Shown here one piece after another: positions 13,489-21,823 of a DNA stretch of 24,798 bases. Under the pieces are notes generated by a model. It did not search any database and was not told where the DNA came from. It saw nothing but the letters and a program-made list of their open reading frames with translations. Positions within the stretch are counted from its first letter, which is position 1. Each line of letters begins with the position of its first letter. Where the stretch lies: positions 1 to 24,798 of the forward strand of contig CAZNOK010000056.1 of the NCBI GenBank assembly GCA_964574605.1, given 5' to 3'. This DNA comes from CAIKAP01 sp964574605 (lineage in GTDB: Bacteria > Verrucomicrobiota > Verrucomicrobiia > Palsa-1439). Both the position numbers and the translations under genes were made by a program.

Positions 13489-13498
13489 CGCGCGCGAA

Positions 13499-14917
13499 AT
13501 GAATCCCCCCTTCCCCGCCGTTGAGGCAGGGGCGACCCGCTGGGTCGCCCGCCCATCAGAACGTGGACAACGCGGACGAGCCGGCGGCTCGTCCCTACCA
13601 GTGATTTTGGCTGTCTGTGCACTTCTGGCCGCCCCCCTGTCCGGACACGCTGAGGGCTTGCGTCCGCAAGTGCAGGCGCGGGCGGAAGCCGAGTATGCCT
13701 CGCTGTTTGAGTTCTACAAAGACCTCCACACGCATCCGGAACTCTCGTTTCACGAGGAGCGCACCTCGAAGCTGGTCGCCGACAAGCTGCGCACGCTGGG
13801 CTTGGAGGTGACGGAACGCGTTGGCGGCTTCGGCGTTGTCGCCGTGCTGCGCAATGGCAGCGGGCCGGTGGTGCTCGTGCGCGCGGACATGGATGCTTTG
13901 CCGGTGAAGGAGCAGACCGGTCTGCCGTACGCGAGCCAGGCGACAACGAAAGACGAACAAAGTCGCCCCGTGAACCTGATGCACGCGTGCGGCCACGACA
14001 TCCACATGACGTGTCTCGTCGGCGCGGCGCGTGTGTTGACGGCGATGAAAGATCGCTGGCAAGGCACGCTGGTGTTCATCGGCCAACCGGCGGAAGAGCG
14101 CGGCAGTGGCGCGCGAAAAATGCTTGCCGACGGATTGTTCGCGCGGTTCCCGAAGCCGGATTTCTGCCTCGCATTACACGTTTCCTCCGACCTCCCCACG
14201 GGAACAATCGGCTACACGGAAGGGTTCGCCCTCGCCAATGCTGATTCCGTGGACATCATCGTGCACGGCGCCGGTGGCCACGGCGCGATGCCGCACAAGA
14301 CCAAAGACCCGGTCGTTCTCGCGGCGGAAATCGTGTTGGCGTTGCAGACCATTGTCAGCCGCGAGATTGATCCGACTGACCCGGCGGTTGTCACGGTTGG
14401 CTCCATCCACGGCGGCTCGAAACACAACATCATTCCCGACGAGGTGAAACTGCAGTTGACGTTGCGGTCGTACTCCGATGCGGTGCGCGAACAGCAAATC
14501 GCCGCCATCAAACGGATCACGCGCGGGCTAGCGCTGGCGGCGGGCCTGCCGGAAGACCGCGCGCCAGAGGTCAGCGGCGGAACGGAGGGCACGAAGGCCA
14601 CCTACAATGATCCGCTGCTCACCAAGCGTTTGGTTGGTGTGTTTGGCACGTGGTTCGGCAAGGATGCCTTGAAGTCGCGTAAACCGATGATGGGCGCGGA
14701 GGACTTCGGGCTTTATGGTCGGACCAAGGAGAAGATTCCAATTTGCATATTCTGGCTCGGCTCGGTGGATCCAAAGCGCGTCGCCACAGCGGCAAACGGT
14801 GGCGATCCGTTGCCAGCATTGCATTCTCCGCTCTACGCGCCGGTGCCGGAGCCGACGATCAAAATGGGCGTAACCGCGATGACGGCGGCGGTGTTGGAGT
14901 TGCTGGGTAAACGATGA
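13499..14917 (+). CDS. Exported M20-family amidohydrolase (IAA-amino acid / hippurate hydrolase-like)
   Basis: The protein has 472 aa from ATG 13499. M20D motifs are clear: HTHPELSFHEERTS, ADMDALPVKEQTGLPYAS, MHACGHDIHMT with metal-ligand Cys164 and His166, QPAEERGSGARKMLADGLF with Glu199-Glu200, GGHGAMPHKTKDPV and MGAEDFG. Members remove acyl groups from N-acyl amino acids or related amides using two metal ions. Here a signal peptide (LPVILAVCALLAAPLSGHA) sends it out of the cytoplasm; its unusually long n-region of about 30 residues is built from two palindromic repeats. The stop overlaps the next start as ATGA. With the GH123-like neighbour, an exported substrate carrying an N-acyl sugar or amino acid is plausible but unproven. 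Confidence 0.92.
   Translation: MNPPFPAVEAGATRWVARPSERGQRGRAGGSSLPVILAVCALLAAPLSGHAEGLRPQVQARAEAEYASLFEFYKDLHTHPELSFHEERTSKLVADKLRTLGLEVTERVGGFGVVAVLRNGSGPVVLVRADMDALPVKEQTGLPYASQATTKDEQSRPVNLMHACGHDIHMTCLVGAARVLTAMKDRWQGTLVFIGQPAEERGSGARKMLADGLFARFPKPDFCLALHVSSDLPTGTIGYTEGFALANADSVDIIVHGAGGHGAMPHKTKDPVVLAAEIVLALQTIVSREIDPTDPAVVTVGSIHGGSKHNIIPDEVKLQLTLRSYSDAVREQQIAAIKRITRGLALAAGLPEDRAPEVSGGTEGTKATYNDPLLTKRLVGVFGTWFGKDALKSRKPMMGAEDFGLYGRTKEKIPICIFWLGSVDPKRVATAANGGDPLPALHSPLYAPVPEPTIKMGVTAMTAAVLELLGKR
13530..13594 (+). repeat. Two palindromes inside the signal-peptide n-region
   Basis: GGGCGACCC-GCT-GGGTCGCCC (13530-13550) and GGACGAGCC-GGC-GGCTCGTCC (13574-13594) each have perfect 9-bp stems. 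They are read in frame as GATRWVAR and GRAGGSSL ahead of the hydrophobic core of the amidohydrolase signal peptide. Confidence 0.9.
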
Positions 14918-17292
14918 GAATACGATTGCTGTGTGTCTTGGCTGGCTGTGCCACGATGACGTTCGCCGACGCGCCGTTTGTGCCGGACGAGCACACGCTG
15001 TTGCTGGCGCACTTCGACCAGAACATTAACGCCGATCACTCACTCGGCCTCAGCATGGCTGATGGCGGCGGGGCTTTGACGAAGCAGGGCCGTTTTGGCG
15101 GCGCCATCGTGCTCGACCGCCGAAAGACGCTGACGTTCAGCGGCAAACAGAACTTCCCCGGCAGCGCGGGCACGGTCGAGTTCTGGTTTCAACCGCAGTG
15201 GAATGGCGACGATGGCAAAGTGCACTCCATCCTCACTGCCGCCGCGGGCAATCGCAACCAGATCAGCATCAACAAACTCACAACCGGCAAGTTCGGCATC
15301 GGCATGTTCGGCACGACGGCCGGCTCAACGAATTTTGTTTATCGGCGCGTTGACCACGATATTCGCGCCTGGAAAGTCGGCGAATGGCATCACGTCGCGG
15401 CCTGCTGGGGTGACGGCGAACTGGCGTTGTGGCTGGACGGCAAGAAGGTGGGATCGAAGACCGGCGCGTTGCCACCGCAACAGCAGCCGGAGTCAATTCG
15501 TTTGTCGGGCGAGGACTGCGTGTTCGACGAACTTTGCGTCAGCCGCATTGTGCGTTACGCCGATAAGGGTCGCGTCGCAGGCAAGCCGGTGCAGGCGCGC
15601 ACGCAGTTGGGCTACGACTGGAAGTTCAACGAGCCACCAGGCGTTTATCGCTGCGCAACGCCCGATGGCATCACCATCCTGCCGAAAAACTACCTCGACG
15701 ACACCGACCCGCAGAAGCTGCCACCGGCGCGCGAGCCGCGCATCGTACTCTTCGCCTCCCCCGGCGAAATCGAGCCAGCCACGTTCCTCATCGTCGCCGG
15801 ACGACCGTTGAAACAGGTCACCGTGCAGGTGTCTGATTTGGGCGCGCTTAGCAGCAAACAAATCACCGTCCGCCGTGTGGTGCGCACGCCGATGCGGAAG
15901 ATTTACACTGCGAAGGCGACGCAAACCGACATCGTGAATCGTTTCCTGCCACGGTGGGAGCCGCTCGACATACCGGCGGGCGAATTGCGCGAGGTGTGGT
16001 TGTCGTTCGATGTTCCGGAGAAATTGTCGCCGGGAACTTACACAGGCAACGTCACCATCTCCCACGCTGCCGGCAAGCTCCTTGTGCCGGTGAAGTTGGA
16101 AGTGCTGCCGATCCGGCTCGTCGAACATCCGCGCAAGGCGTTGGCCTCCTACTACAAGATGAGCCGGATGATGGCCGACAAACAGCGCCTCTTCAGTGAA
16201 CTGCACGACATGCGAGCGCATGGCATCCGAAATCTGTTTGCTCACATCGGCATCCGCTACGAGAAGCTCGCGCCGGATTTCACCGAGGTGACTGAGGGAC
16301 TCGAATGGCTGCGGCAGGCTGGCTTCCGCAATGGCACGATGATTCTCGAAAGCGGGCTGGCGAGCTTGGCGCGGGGCACCGACGAGCAGACATTCCAGCG
16401 GGTCGCCAAGGATGCGATGCAACAGTTTGTGAAGCTGCAACGGCAGACGCCGGATTTCCGTCTATTCGTTACGCACATGGACGAAGTGTTCGGCAACGAC
16501 CGCCTCGCCCCGTATATCCATCTGAGCAAAGCCGTGCGGCAGGTGCCGGAAGCGAAGCTCTACATCACGTTCCACACGCGCGGCGACCTCGCGGAAAAGT
16601 GGCGCAAGGAACTCGACCCGTTTGTGGACCTGCGCTGCAACCACGGGTACACGTTCGAGCTATGGCTGGCGGCAGGACACACGATGGATGAATACGACGC
16701 GGAACTGAAAGCGAGCGGTGACGAAGCGTGGTTCTACCATAACGCCCGCGGCACGTACTGGACGCCGGAATGGTCGCGCATTATCAATGGCGTTTATCTC
16801 TGGGCCAGCCCGTTCACGTCGCATTGCCCGTGGACCTATCAGGCGTATCATGAGAACCCGTTCGACGACACCGACGGTCCCGCGGCCAAAGGCCACGATT
16901 GGGGACTGTCGTTCCCCGGTATCGCCGATCCCGCTGATCTCATTCCAACGCGCTGCTACGAGGCGATGCGCGAAGGCGGCGATGATCTCCGCTACATCGC
17001 CACGCTGGAGAAAGCCATCGCCAACAGTAAATCCAAAGACGCCGCAGTCGCGCAGCAATGCCTCGACCGCTGGCGGAACCTGATCCGCAAGGCGCGGCCC
17101 GCCGTGAAGGCGACTTCGTCCACCGGGATTTCGAAGGCCGTGGATGCTGACACCGGCTTGGTCATGGGCGAAGGTGTCATCGGCACTGCCGGCGAGTCGC
17201 CGCTCATCAATGCGCTCGCCACGCGTTTCACCGGCGAGCAGTGGCAACAAATGCGTCGCGAGATCGCGGATTGGATTCTGAAACTGCAATGA
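14914..17292 (+). CDS. Secreted LamG-domain protein with a GH123/DUF4091-like catalytic region
   Basis: The protein has 792 aa with a short signal peptide (MRIRLLCVLAGCATMTFADA). Residues of about 25-215 form a LamG/concanavalin-like jelly roll (HFDQNINADHS, GTVEFWFQPQW, WHHVAACWGDGELALWLDGK). A beta linker follows to about 410. The region from about 415 to 730 resembles GH123/DUF4091 enzymes: a barrel with an adjacent acid pair Asp523-Glu524 in HMDEVFG, then GDEAWFYHNARG and GVYLWASPF. GH123 beta-N-acetylgalactosaminidases use a neighbouring Asp-Glu pair; that role is inferred here from position only. It starts with a 4-nt ATGA overlap on the amidohydrolase gene and ends with an ATGA overlap on the next gene, so the three are probably cotranslated. 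Confidence 0.82.
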   Translation: MRIRLLCVLAGCATMTFADAPFVPDEHTLLLAHFDQNINADHSLGLSMADGGGALTKQGRFGGAIVLDRRKTLTFSGKQNFPGSAGTVEFWFQPQWNGDDGKVHSILTAAAGNRNQISINKLTTGKFGIGMFGTTAGSTNFVYRRVDHDIRAWKVGEWHHVAACWGDGELALWLDGKKVGSKTGALPPQQQPESIRLSGEDCVFDELCVSRIVRYADKGRVAGKPVQARTQLGYDWKFNEPPGVYRCATPDGITILPKNYLDDTDPQKLPPAREPRIVLFASPGEIEPATFLIVAGRPLKQVTVQVSDLGALSSKQITVRRVVRTPMRKIYTAKATQTDIVNRFLPRWEPLDIPAGELREVWLSFDVPEKLSPGTYTGNVTISHAAGKLLVPVKLEVLPIRLVEHPRKALASYYKMSRMMADKQRLFSELHDMRAHGIRNLFAHIGIRYEKLAPDFTEVTEGLEWLRQAGFRNGTMILESGLASLARGTDEQTFQRVAKDAMQQFVKLQRQTPDFRLFVTHMDEVFGNDRLAPYIHLSKAVRQVPEAKLYITFHTRGDLAEKWRKELDPFVDLRCNHGYTFELWLAAGHTMDEYDAELKASGDEAWFYHNARGTYWTPEWSRIINGVYLWASPFTSHCPWTYQAYHENPFDDTDGPAAKGHDWGLSFPGIADPADLIPTRCYEAMREGGDDLRYIATLEKAIANSKSKDAAVAQQCLDRWRNLIRKARPAVKATSSTGISKAVDADTGLVMGEGVIGTAGESPLINALATRFTGEQWQQMRREIADWILKLQ

Positions 17293-19601
17293 CAATGAAC
17301 ACACCGGACTGTAGCCGCGGCGCTCCGTCGCCGCGCATTCCCGGCACGCCGGCGGAGCGGCGTGACCACACTGTGAGCCGGCTGATCGGCGCGCTGACCA
17401 TTTTTACCAGCGCGTTTCTGCTATTCCAAGTCCAACCTGTAATCGGCAAATACATCCTGCCGTGGTTCGGCGGAACGCCGTCGGTCTGGACAACTTGCCT
17501 GCTCTGTTTCCAGTTGTTGCTGTTGGCTGGATACGCTTACGCGCACGGCACCACGCGATGGTTGTCGCCGCGACGACAAGTACTGGTGCACGCCTGCCTG
17601 CTGGTCGCTGCGCTCGTGTTGCTGCCGATCACGCCGGCGACAAGCTGGCAACCGGCCGACAGTCAGCGGCCCGCGTTGCGGATTCTGCTGTTGTTGCTCG
17701 GCACGGTCGGGCTGCCGTATTTCGTGTTGTCGGCGACGGGACCGCTGTTGCAGGCGTGGCTGGCGCGGCTTCAGCCGGAACGTTCGCCGTACCGGCTTTA
17801 CGCGCTGTCGAACTTCGGTTCGCTGCTGGCGCTGATCAGTTACCCGTTCTGGTTCGAGGTCAATTTCACCCGGCGCGCCCAGACGGAATGGTGGTCGTGG
17901 GGCATGGGGATTTTCGTGGCGCTGTGCGCCGCGACCGCGTGGTTCGTCTGGCGGCACGCCGGCGCCGTGGCTCACGAGCAGATTGCGGAAGAGAGCGCGC
18001 CGAAACCGGAGTGGAGCCGCTACGTGTGGTGGCTGGCGTTGCCGGCGTGCGCGGTGGTGGTGTTGCTCGCCACGACGAACAAGATGTGCCAGGACATCGC
18101 CGTCACGCCGATGCTGTGGGTGTTGCCGCTGGCGTTGTACCTTGTCACGTTCATCATCTGTTTCGACAATCCGCGCTGGTACTCGCGGGCGGTGTTTGGC
18201 GCGGCGCTTGGCCCGGCGGTCGCGGCGGTGGTGTGGATCTTGAAAGCCGGCGCTGAATCTTCGATCACCCAACAGGTGTGTTGCTACTGCGGCGCGTTGT
18301 TCGTGGCCGGCATGGTTTGTCACGGCGAACTCTACCGCCTGAAACCGCATCCGCGTTACCTGACCGCCTACTACCTGCTCATCTCCGCGGGCGGCGCGTT
18401 GGGCGGCGTGGCCGTCGCGGTGTTTGCGCCGATGGTGTTTCAGTCCTACGTCGAATTGCATTGGGGACTTGGTTTGTGTCTGGTGTTGTTTTTCCTTGTC
18501 TGCCTTCGCGACCGGCCCGGCTTGAGCGCGCTCGGATGGACGCTGTTCGCGTGGCTGCTGGGCTTGCTGCTGGTGGCCGGGGGTGAACGCGCGTTGTTCT
18601 TGTCCGGCTGGCCGCACACCGCGCGGTTCCACTGGTTGATCTGGCTGGTCGTGCCCGTCGTCGCCTGGGTGGGTTGGCGCGCCAGCCATCCTCACCAGTG
18701 GGCGTGCGCTCTGAGCGCATTGACGGCGGTGGCTCTGTCGGTGGCGTTGGCTCAACAAGGCCGAAAGGAGACGCAGGGCGCGGTGGCGGTGGCCCGCAAT
18801 TTCTACGGCGTGTTGTCGGTGTGGGACTATGATCAATCCGATCCGCACACACATTACCGTGTGCTGCAACACGGCCAGATCGCGCACGGACTGCAATACG
18901 TTGATCCCGACCGCGCCCGCCAGCCGACGTCCTACTACACCTCGCGCAGCGGGATTTCGATTGCGTGGCAACACTTGTTGAACCCGACCAAACGCATCGT
19001 CGGCATCGTCGGCCTGGGCGCGGGCACGTTGGCGTCCTACGGACGGCGCGGCGACCAGTTCCGCTTTTACGAAATCAACCCGGCAGTCGAACGCGTGGCC
19101 CGTCAACAGTTCAGTTATCTCGCCAACAGTCCCGCCGAGGTGAAGGTGGTTCTCGGCGATGCGCGGCTGGTGTTGGAACGCGAGCCGTCGCAAGGATTCG
19201 ATCTGCTGGCGCTCGACGCCTTCAGCAGCGACGCCGTGCCGGTGCACCTGCTGACGCGCGAGGCGTTTGCCATTTACCTGCGCCACCTGCGGCCCGATGG
19301 CGTGATTGCCGTCCACATTTCCAATCGCCACATCAATCTCGCCCCGGTGTTGGCGAACGTGGCGGCGGAATTCCACTTGCACAGCGCAACGTTGAACAGC
19401 GACACAGCCGGTGAGGGGGCATACTATGACGATGACGGATGGGATTGGAACACTTACGAAACGATCTGGGTGCTGTTGAGCCGCGACGAATCATTCTTCG
19501 AACAATCCGCCGTGCGCGCGGTGACGAGCAAACCCGACCTGGCAGTCATGATCCCGTTGTGGACGGATGATTACACGAGCCTGTTCCCGCTCCTGCAGTG
19601 A
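17289..19601 (+). CDS. Membrane-fused spermidine synthase-like protein
   Basis: The protein has 770 aa from ATG 17289 (overlapping the previous stop); ATG 17295 is also possible. About 15 transmembrane segments fill residues 35-510, starting with LIGALTIFTSAFLLFQVQPVIGKY written as two runs in the protein (LIGALTIFTSAF, LLFQVQPVIG). The C-terminal region (about 510-770) is a spermidine synthase-like methyltransferase fold: GLGAGTLASYG from residue 575 is the nucleotide-binding loop, followed by YEINPAVERVA, VLGDARLVLE and LLALDAFSSDAVPVHLLTRE. Fused MFS/spermidine synthase proteins are common in Verrucomicrobiota, but their reaction is unsettled. The N-terminal cytoplasmic tail carries an in-frame palindromic repeat (17310-17370). 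Confidence 0.88.
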   Translation: MTMNTPDCSRGAPSPRIPGTPAERRDHTVSRLIGALTIFTSAFLLFQVQPVIGKYILPWFGGTPSVWTTCLLCFQLLLLAGYAYAHGTTRWLSPRRQVLVHACLLVAALVLLPITPATSWQPADSQRPALRILLLLLGTVGLPYFVLSATGPLLQAWLARLQPERSPYRLYALSNFGSLLALISYPFWFEVNFTRRAQTEWWSWGMGIFVALCAATAWFVWRHAGAVAHEQIAEESAPKPEWSRYVWWLALPACAVVVLLATTNKMCQDIAVTPMLWVLPLALYLVTFIICFDNPRWYSRAVFGAALGPAVAAVVWILKAGAESSITQQVCCYCGALFVAGMVCHGELYRLKPHPRYLTAYYLLISAGGALGGVAVAVFAPMVFQSYVELHWGLGLCLVLFFLVCLRDRPGLSALGWTLFAWLLGLLLVAGGERALFLSGWPHTARFHWLIWLVVPVVAWVGWRASHPHQWACALSALTAVALSVALAQQGRKETQGAVAVARNFYGVLSVWDYDQSDPHTHYRVLQHGQIAHGLQYVDPDRARQPTSYYTSRSGISIAWQHLLNPTKRIVGIVGLGAGTLASYGRRGDQFRFYEINPAVERVARQQFSYLANSPAEVKVVLGDARLVLEREPSQGFDLLALDAFSSDAVPVHLLTREAFAIYLRHLRPDGVIAVHISNRHINLAPVLANVAAEFHLHSATLNSDTAGEGAYYDDDGWDWNTYETIWVLLSRDESFFEQSAVRAVTSKPDLAVMIPLWTDDYTSLFPLLQ
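17310..17370 (+). repeat. In-frame copy of the SRGAPSPR palindromic repeat
   Basis: It starts TGTAGCCGCGGCGCTCCGTC, identical to 5770-5789, and ends AGCGGCGTGACCACA. It is 9 nt longer than the intergenic copy at 5770-5821. It is read as CSRGAPSPR...TPAERRD just before the first membrane segment of the spermidine synthase-like protein. Confidence 0.9.
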
Positions 19602-19617
19602 CCGCCGGAACAGAACG

Positions 19618-20481
19618 CTATCTCACGATTTCCGTGCCGACGCCTCTGTCGGTGAAAATCTCCAGCAACACGCTGTGCGGCGTCCGCCCGTCCACGAAGT
19701 GAACCCGATGCACGTCAGCGTTGACGGCCTCGACGGCGCTGTCCACTTTCGGAATCATTCCCTTGTCAATCACACCGGCAATCTTCAACTCAGCAACTTC
19801 CGTCGTTTCGAGGTGCGAGATCAATGTGGACGGATCTTTCGGGTCGCGCATCAGGCCCGGCACGTCGCTCATGAACACCAGACGGCGCGCCTCGATGGCC
19901 ATCGCCAGTTTCGCGGCGGCCACGTCGGCGTTGATGTTGTAAGCGTGACCGTCCTCGACGCCGAGGCCGATGGGGCTGATGACAGGCGTGACTTCGGTCT
20001 TCAAACACTTCTTCAACGCCTCCGTCTCGACTTTCACCACCTCGCCAATGTAACCGAGGTCCACGCCATCCTGTGCGAGCTTCCGGCATTTGAACACGTC
20101 GCGCCCATTGAAACTCTTCGCCTTGCCGCCGAGCTTCTGGATCATCTCGACAATCTCGCGGTTGATAACGCTGAAGAGAACGTCCTCGACGACTTTCATC
20201 GTCGCTTCGTCGGTGACGCGCATCCCCTTGATGAAGTTGGCCTTGATGCCGGCGGCTCCCATTGCTTTCGTGATGGCTTTGCCGCCGCCGTGAACGACGA
20301 CAGGATTGATACCAACCGCTTCGAGGAACACGATGTCCGCCGCGACGCCGCTGCGCACCTTTGGGTCCGGCGAGTCCATGAAACTGCCGCCGTATTTCAC
20401 GACGAACGTGGAACTGCGAAACCGCTGGATATACGGCAACGCCTCCAGCAGGACATCAGCTTTCTCGATGATCTGTTGCAT
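19618..20481 (-). CDS. argB: Acetylglutamate kinase (ArgB)
   Basis: The protein has 287 aa, normal for the family. It phosphorylates N-acetylglutamate in the second step of the acetylated arginine pathway, in the cytoplasm. Motifs: VVKYGGSFMDSP near residue 27 (phosphate-binding Lys-Gly-Gly), VVVHGGGKAI (substrate-binding glycines), NINADVAAAKLA and VFMSDVPGL. The 5' end overlaps the 3' end of the membrane glycosyltransferase gene by 26 nt, suggesting cotranscription. The opposing spermidine synthase-like gene ends 16 nt away, so the two converge. Another arginine gene, argJ, lies about 2.7 kb upstream on the same strand with unrelated genes between. Confidence 0.97.
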   Translation of the reverse strand: MQQIIEKADVLLEALPYIQRFRSSTFVVKYGGSFMDSPDPKVRSGVAADIVFLEAVGINPVVVHGGGKAITKAMGAAGIKANFIKGMRVTDEATMKVVEDVLFSVINREIVEMIQKLGGKAKSFNGRDVFKCRKLAQDGVDLGYIGEVVKVETEALKKCLKTEVTPVISPIGLGVEDGHAYNINADVAAAKLAMAIEARRLVFMSDVPGLMRDPKDPSTLISHLETTEVAELKIAGVIDKGMIPKVDSAVEAVNADVHRVHFVDGRTPHSVLLEIFTDRGVGTEIVR

Positions 20482-21565
20482 GGGATGAGGTTTTACTCCA
20501 AAGCAGCGCGCTCACCAAACCGAAAAACACCATCGTCATCGCCGGGTACCAGAACAGCTTGAAACTGAACCGCGTCGGCGAGAACAGGCTCATCGCCACC
20601 ACGATCCCGACCAACACCCAGCCCAGCGTACGCAAGGCCGGTTGCGACAAGACGCGCTCGGCCCACAGCGCCAGCGCCGGGACGACGACGACGTAGCCGT
20701 TCGTCTCGGTCATCGGGTTGAACAACATCAAGTACGTCGTCGCCAACAGGTAAAGCCACAATGCCCGCTGTGGTTCCTCCATTCGACGAGCGCACCACCA
20801 GACAATCGCCGTGGCCGCGCCCGCGATGACGCGCACAGCGAGCGAGACCGCCGACGGCAGTTCGATGCCGAAGGTGCGGAACATCCCGTTGAGGTCGGCG
20901 AACCGGTGCGTGGTCACCGTCGAACAAAACCGCAGGTTCGCCACGAACGCCCGGTGCTGTTCCAGCACATACGCCGGCGCGCCGAGCGCGAACGGCAGCG
21001 CCGCCAGCAACACCAGCGCCGCCACCAGCGGCCAGAACAGTTTCCGGTACACCAGCGGCGCAAGCATCGCCAGCGTGAGCGCGATTGGTTTGACGGCGAC
21101 AGAGAGCGCGATCAACAGTGCCGCCGTCTTCCATTGTTCACGCGAGAGACAGGCTGCCGCGTGAAGCACCAACCCCGCCAGCAGCGCGTTGGCCTGGCCG
21201 TTGCGTAACGCACCCAGACTCAGCGACAACGCGAGCGCTGTGGCAATCAGGAACGCGCGGTCTGAGCCGCGCGTCAGTCGCCAGAGTCCGCTCGCCAGCA
21301 ACGCCGCCGCCATCCACCGCCACAACACGTCGCCGACCGGCACCGGCATCCAATGAAACGGCGCATACAACGGCGCGTAGACCGGCAGGTAGTTGTATTC
21401 CAACGGGTTCGTGTAGAGCGGCGCTTGCGCCATCCAGTAATCGGCGGCCTGATGATAAACAATCATCGCCGAGCGACGCGAGGGGTTTCGCGCCACCAGC
21501 ACGGTAATGACCAGCAACGGAACCATCCACAACAACAGCGCCGCTATAAGCATCGGTCGTTTCAT
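20456..21565 (-). CDS. Polytopic membrane glycosyltransferase-like protein (DUF2029 / GT87)
   Basis: The protein has 369 aa from ATG 21565; ATG 21577 would add four residues. The first segment is MLIAALLLWMVPLLVITVLV. It is followed by the DUF2029/GT87 pattern: an acidic loop (YHQAADYWMAQAPLYTNPLE), then YNYLPVYAPLYAPFHWMPVP. About nine to ten further hydrophobic helices follow. Such enzymes transfer mannose or arabinose from polyprenyl-phosphate donors at the outer membrane leaflet face. The substrate here is unknown. I prefer 21565 because a candidate promoter with its -10 at about 21574-21579 would leave 21577 within the promoter. Its 3' end overlaps argB. Confidence 0.8.
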   Translation of the reverse strand: MKRPMLIAALLLWMVPLLVITVLVARNPSRRSAMIVYHQAADYWMAQAPLYTNPLEYNYLPVYAPLYAPFHWMPVPVGDVLWRWMAAALLASGLWRLTRGSDRAFLIATALALSLSLGALRNGQANALLAGLVLHAAACLSREQWKTAALLIALSVAVKPIALTLAMLAPLVYRKLFWPLVAALVLLAALPFALGAPAYVLEQHRAFVANLRFCSTVTTHRFADLNGMFRTFGIELPSAVSLAVRVIAGAATAIVWWCARRMEEPQRALWLYLLATTYLMLFNPMTETNGYVVVVPALALWAERVLSQPALRTLGWVLVGIVVAMSLFSPTRFSFKLFWYPAMTMVFFGLVSALLWSKTSSHATDHRES

Positions 21566-21573
21566 CTGGGAAC

Positions 21574-21616
21574 GCATGATGCGAAGACCCACCGCCTCTT
21601 GCAAGCAATTTGCAGC
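21574..21616 (-). promoter_or_regulatory. Candidate promoter shared with argJ
   Basis: On the minus strand TTGCAA, 17 nt, CATCAT. The 43-nt block matches 24384-24426 at 32 of 43 positions, with the strongest conservation in the two box regions. Downstream lies the glycosyltransferase ATG at 21565. Confidence 0.5.
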
Positions 21617-21646
21617 CACCATCAGAACCGCTAATGCGACCAGAAG

Positions 21647-21664
21647 CCGGAACAAAACCGGAAC
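21647..21664 (+). repeat. Spaced direct repeat CCGGAAC-AAAA-CCGGAAC (copy c)
   Basis: It sits in the divergent gap between the glycosyltransferase and HNH genes, followed 5 nt later by the palindrome GCAAGCTTGC (21670-21679). The gap otherwise shows nothing recognisable. Confidence 0.88.
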
Positions 21665-21823
21665 TTAACGCAAGCTTGCCAAACCCGGCCTATGTTGGCA
21701 TACCCCGCGCCGATGGAGAACTCAGTTGACTGGCAACATTAGCTGCTATTCTGCCCTATCGAAACCGCTGCGGGTCGTTTGTCTTCTGACCGACAATTCC
21801 TTTCTATTGTGGCCTAACCCATC

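Noticed and set aside
13259..13498. 80-residue N-terminal extension of the amidohydrolase
   Set aside because: It reads through two repeats and gives no export signal at its start; the ATG at 13499 places a signal peptide close to the N-terminus.
17421..19382. 653-codon minus-strand ORF
   Set aside because: Arg/His/Gln-rich composition typical of an antisense shadow of the membrane-rich spermidine synthase-like gene.
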